Source: Candidatus Krumholzibacteriia bacterium
GTDB lineage: Bacteria; Krumholzibacteriota; Krumholzibacteriia; Krumholzibacteriales; Krumholzibacteriaceae
NCBI GenBank assembly: GCA_028696635.1
Contig: JAQVGR010000076.1
Coordinates: 1-7,170, forward strand
Reading direction: 5' to 3'
DNA length: 7,170 bases
The position numbers and the translations under genes were made by a program. Shown here piece after piece: positions 6,220 to 7,170 of this stretch. Below the pieces are notes generated by a model that saw nothing but the letters and a program-made list of their open reading frames with translations, had not been told where the DNA came from and ran no database searches. Each line of letters opens with the position of its first letter. Within the stretch, counting starts at the first letter, position 1.

Positions 6220-6873
6220 ATGGACGAACCGAGAAGAGTGCATCTGGTGCGGCACGGCGAGTCGACCTACAACGCCGTGCGCCGCGTGCAGGGAAACGGC
6301 GACGGGATCGGGCTGAGCGAGACGGGACGCAGGCAGGCCCGGATGCTCGGGGAGCGTCTGCGGTCGATGGTCTTCGAGCGGGCCTTCTGCAGCAGCGCCG
6401 AGCGGGCCCTCGAGACGGCGCGCCTGGCCCTCGGGGAGGATTTCCCGCTCGAGCTGAGAGACGAGCTGCGCGAGATCGGTTTCGGCGAATGGGAGGGGCT
6501 GCTCGTCGAGGATGTGCGCGCGCGCTTCCCCGGAGAGCTCGATCTGTGGTTCCGGGCCCCCTCGAGCGTGTCGATCGCCGGCGCCGAGCCGTACGAGGAT
6601 TTCTACCGCCGCGCCCTCGGGGCGGTGGAAGGGATCCTCGCCGCGACCGGGGGAGACGTGCTTATCGTCACGCACGGGGGGATCATCTGCGCCTGGCTCA
6701 CCCACGTGCTCGGGATGTCCCCCGACGACATCTGGTCGTTCTCGCTCCCGAACGCCTCGCTGACCACCGTGGTGATAGACTTCAAGCCGCGGCTGCGCCT
6801 GCTCGGCGACGTCTCCCACATAGACGCCTCGGTCCGCGGGTTCGACGGCATGCCTTCCCCCGCGCAGAGATGA
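6220..6873 (+). CDS. Histidine phosphatase family protein (phosphoglycerate-mutase-like)
   Basis: A 217-residue cytosolic enzyme of branch 1 of the histidine phosphatase superfamily, which transfers phosphate through a phospho-histidine. The catalytic set is complete: LVRHGES (9-15) with R11 and nucleophile H12, R62 in SSAERALETA, acid E85 in LREIGFGEWEG, and H152 in VTHGG (150-154). The length and the GFGEWEG motif fit cofactor-independent phosphatases of the GpmB/CobC/PhoE type better than glycolytic GpmA, which is longer. Substrate cannot be deduced; there are no cobalamin genes here to support a CobC role. ATG 6220 was chosen because GGGGG lies 6 nt upstream, the RHG motif then falls at the usual distance from the N-terminus, and the candidate promoter allows a leader. 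An in-frame ATG at 6205 (adding MRGPA) with GAAGGG 9 nt upstream is a real alternative. Divergent from the lipoprotein operon; the gene ends 24 nt before the convergent rhomboid gene. Confidence 0.9.
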   Translation: MDEPRRVHLVRHGESTYNAVRRVQGNGDGIGLSETGRRQARMLGERLRSMVFERAFCSSAERALETARLALGEDFPLELRDELREIGFGEWEGLLVEDVRARFPGELDLWFRAPSSVSIAGAEPYEDFYRRALGAVEGILAATGGDVLIVTHGGIICAWLTHVLGMSPDDIWSFSLPNASLTTVVIDFKPRLRLLGDVSHIDASVRGFDGMPSPAQR

Positions 6874-6897
6874 GGGCCCCGGATCGCCGCGCAGCGG

Positions 6898-7170
6898 TCA
6901 GCGCCGCCGCGGGCCTCCGCGCCGCAGCCAGTAGACTCTGTCCCCCGCCATCAGCAGGATCAGGAAGACCCCGCCGAGAAACCCGCCGATGTGGGCGAAC
7001 CACGCGACGCCGCCGCCGATCTGCCCTCCGAGGGAGACGAACCCGCTGATCAGCTGGATGACGAACCAGTAGACGATGATCACCGAGGCGGGGACGGCGA
7101 GCATCTGTATGAAGATGAAGATCCAGGCGAGCGTAAGGATGCGCGCGTGGGGGTAGAGCATCAGGTAGGC
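6898..7170 (-). CDS. Rhomboid family intramembrane protease, C-terminal part (partial)
   Basis: The frame is open to the window edge and gives the last 90 residues, beginning AYLMLYPHARILTL, a segment typical of the middle of rhomboid proteins; the internal Met is therefore not the start. Three hydrophobic spans follow (about 12-32, 33-48 and 53-75 of the visible part). The last contains GVAWFAHIGGFLGG, the characteristic sixth-helix motif, whose His (visible residue 60, codon at 6991-6993) is the catalytic-dyad histidine. A basic tail (WLRRGGPRRR) suits a cytosolic end. Rhomboids cleave transmembrane substrates within the membrane. The catalytic GxSG serine would be encoded beyond the window edge, so activity cannot be confirmed here. 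The gene is convergent with the phosphatase gene, with only 24 nt between stops and no clear terminator in the gap. Confidence 0.88.
   Translation of the reverse strand, partial: AYLMLYPHARILTLAWIFIFIQMLAVPASVIIVYWFVIQLISGFVSLGGQIGGGVAWFAHIGGFLGGVFLILLMAGDRVYWLRRGGPRRR

Noticed and set aside
6874..6897. Bidirectional terminator between the phosphatase and rhomboid genes
   Set aside because: The 24-nt gap has no convincing stem followed by a T-run on either strand.
1..7170. Mobile elements, CRISPR arrays, tRNA or rRNA genes
   Set aside because: No terminal inverted repeats, transposase or integrase motifs, spaced direct repeats, or tRNA/rRNA-like segments were seen on either strand.

Overview
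The window suggests a GC-rich, diderm (Gram-negative-type) bacterium. The evidence is a lipobox lipoprotein, a DsbD-type transmembrane electron carrier with a cleavable signal peptide, and strong G/C preference at third codon positions in all genes. LVIVD-type propeller lipoproteins are common in several uncultivated high-GC lineages, but the phylum cannot be fixed from this sequence. There are no signs of mobile elements, CRISPR, rRNA or tRNA.

Layout. (1) Positions 2-49, plus strand: probable last 15 codons of a gene that starts outside the window. (2) Positions 56-248, plus strand: a compact non-coding RNA cassette with a near-consensus sigma-70 promoter, about 160 nt of structured RNA and an intrinsic terminator. 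It matches no RNA family I can name and is the least explained part of the window. (3) Positions 6139 down to 247, minus strand: a four-gene operon with 22-28 nt gaps. In transcription order it encodes an LVIVD-repeat beta-propeller lipoprotein, a DsbD-family thiol:disulfide interchange protein, a fumarylacetoacetate-hydrolase-family enzyme and a GT4-type glycosyltransferase. (4) Positions 6140-6219: a short divergent promoter region. (5) Positions 6220-6873, plus strand: a histidine-phosphatase (phosphoglycerate-mutase-like) enzyme. (6) Positions 6898-7170, minus strand: the C-terminal part of a rhomboid-family membrane protein, convergent with the phosphatase gene.

How the genes may work together. 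The propeller lipoprotein and DsbD both act in the cell envelope. The propeller has about ten cysteines besides its lipidated one, so a thiol-maintenance link is a reasonable guess, not a demonstrated fact. The FAH-family enzyme and the glycosyltransferase are cytosolic and have no obvious pathway link to the first two genes. The operon could be a housekeeping grouping rather than one pathway. The ncRNA terminator ends exactly at the stop codon of the last operon gene, so read-through would make RNA antisense to the glycosyltransferase mRNA.
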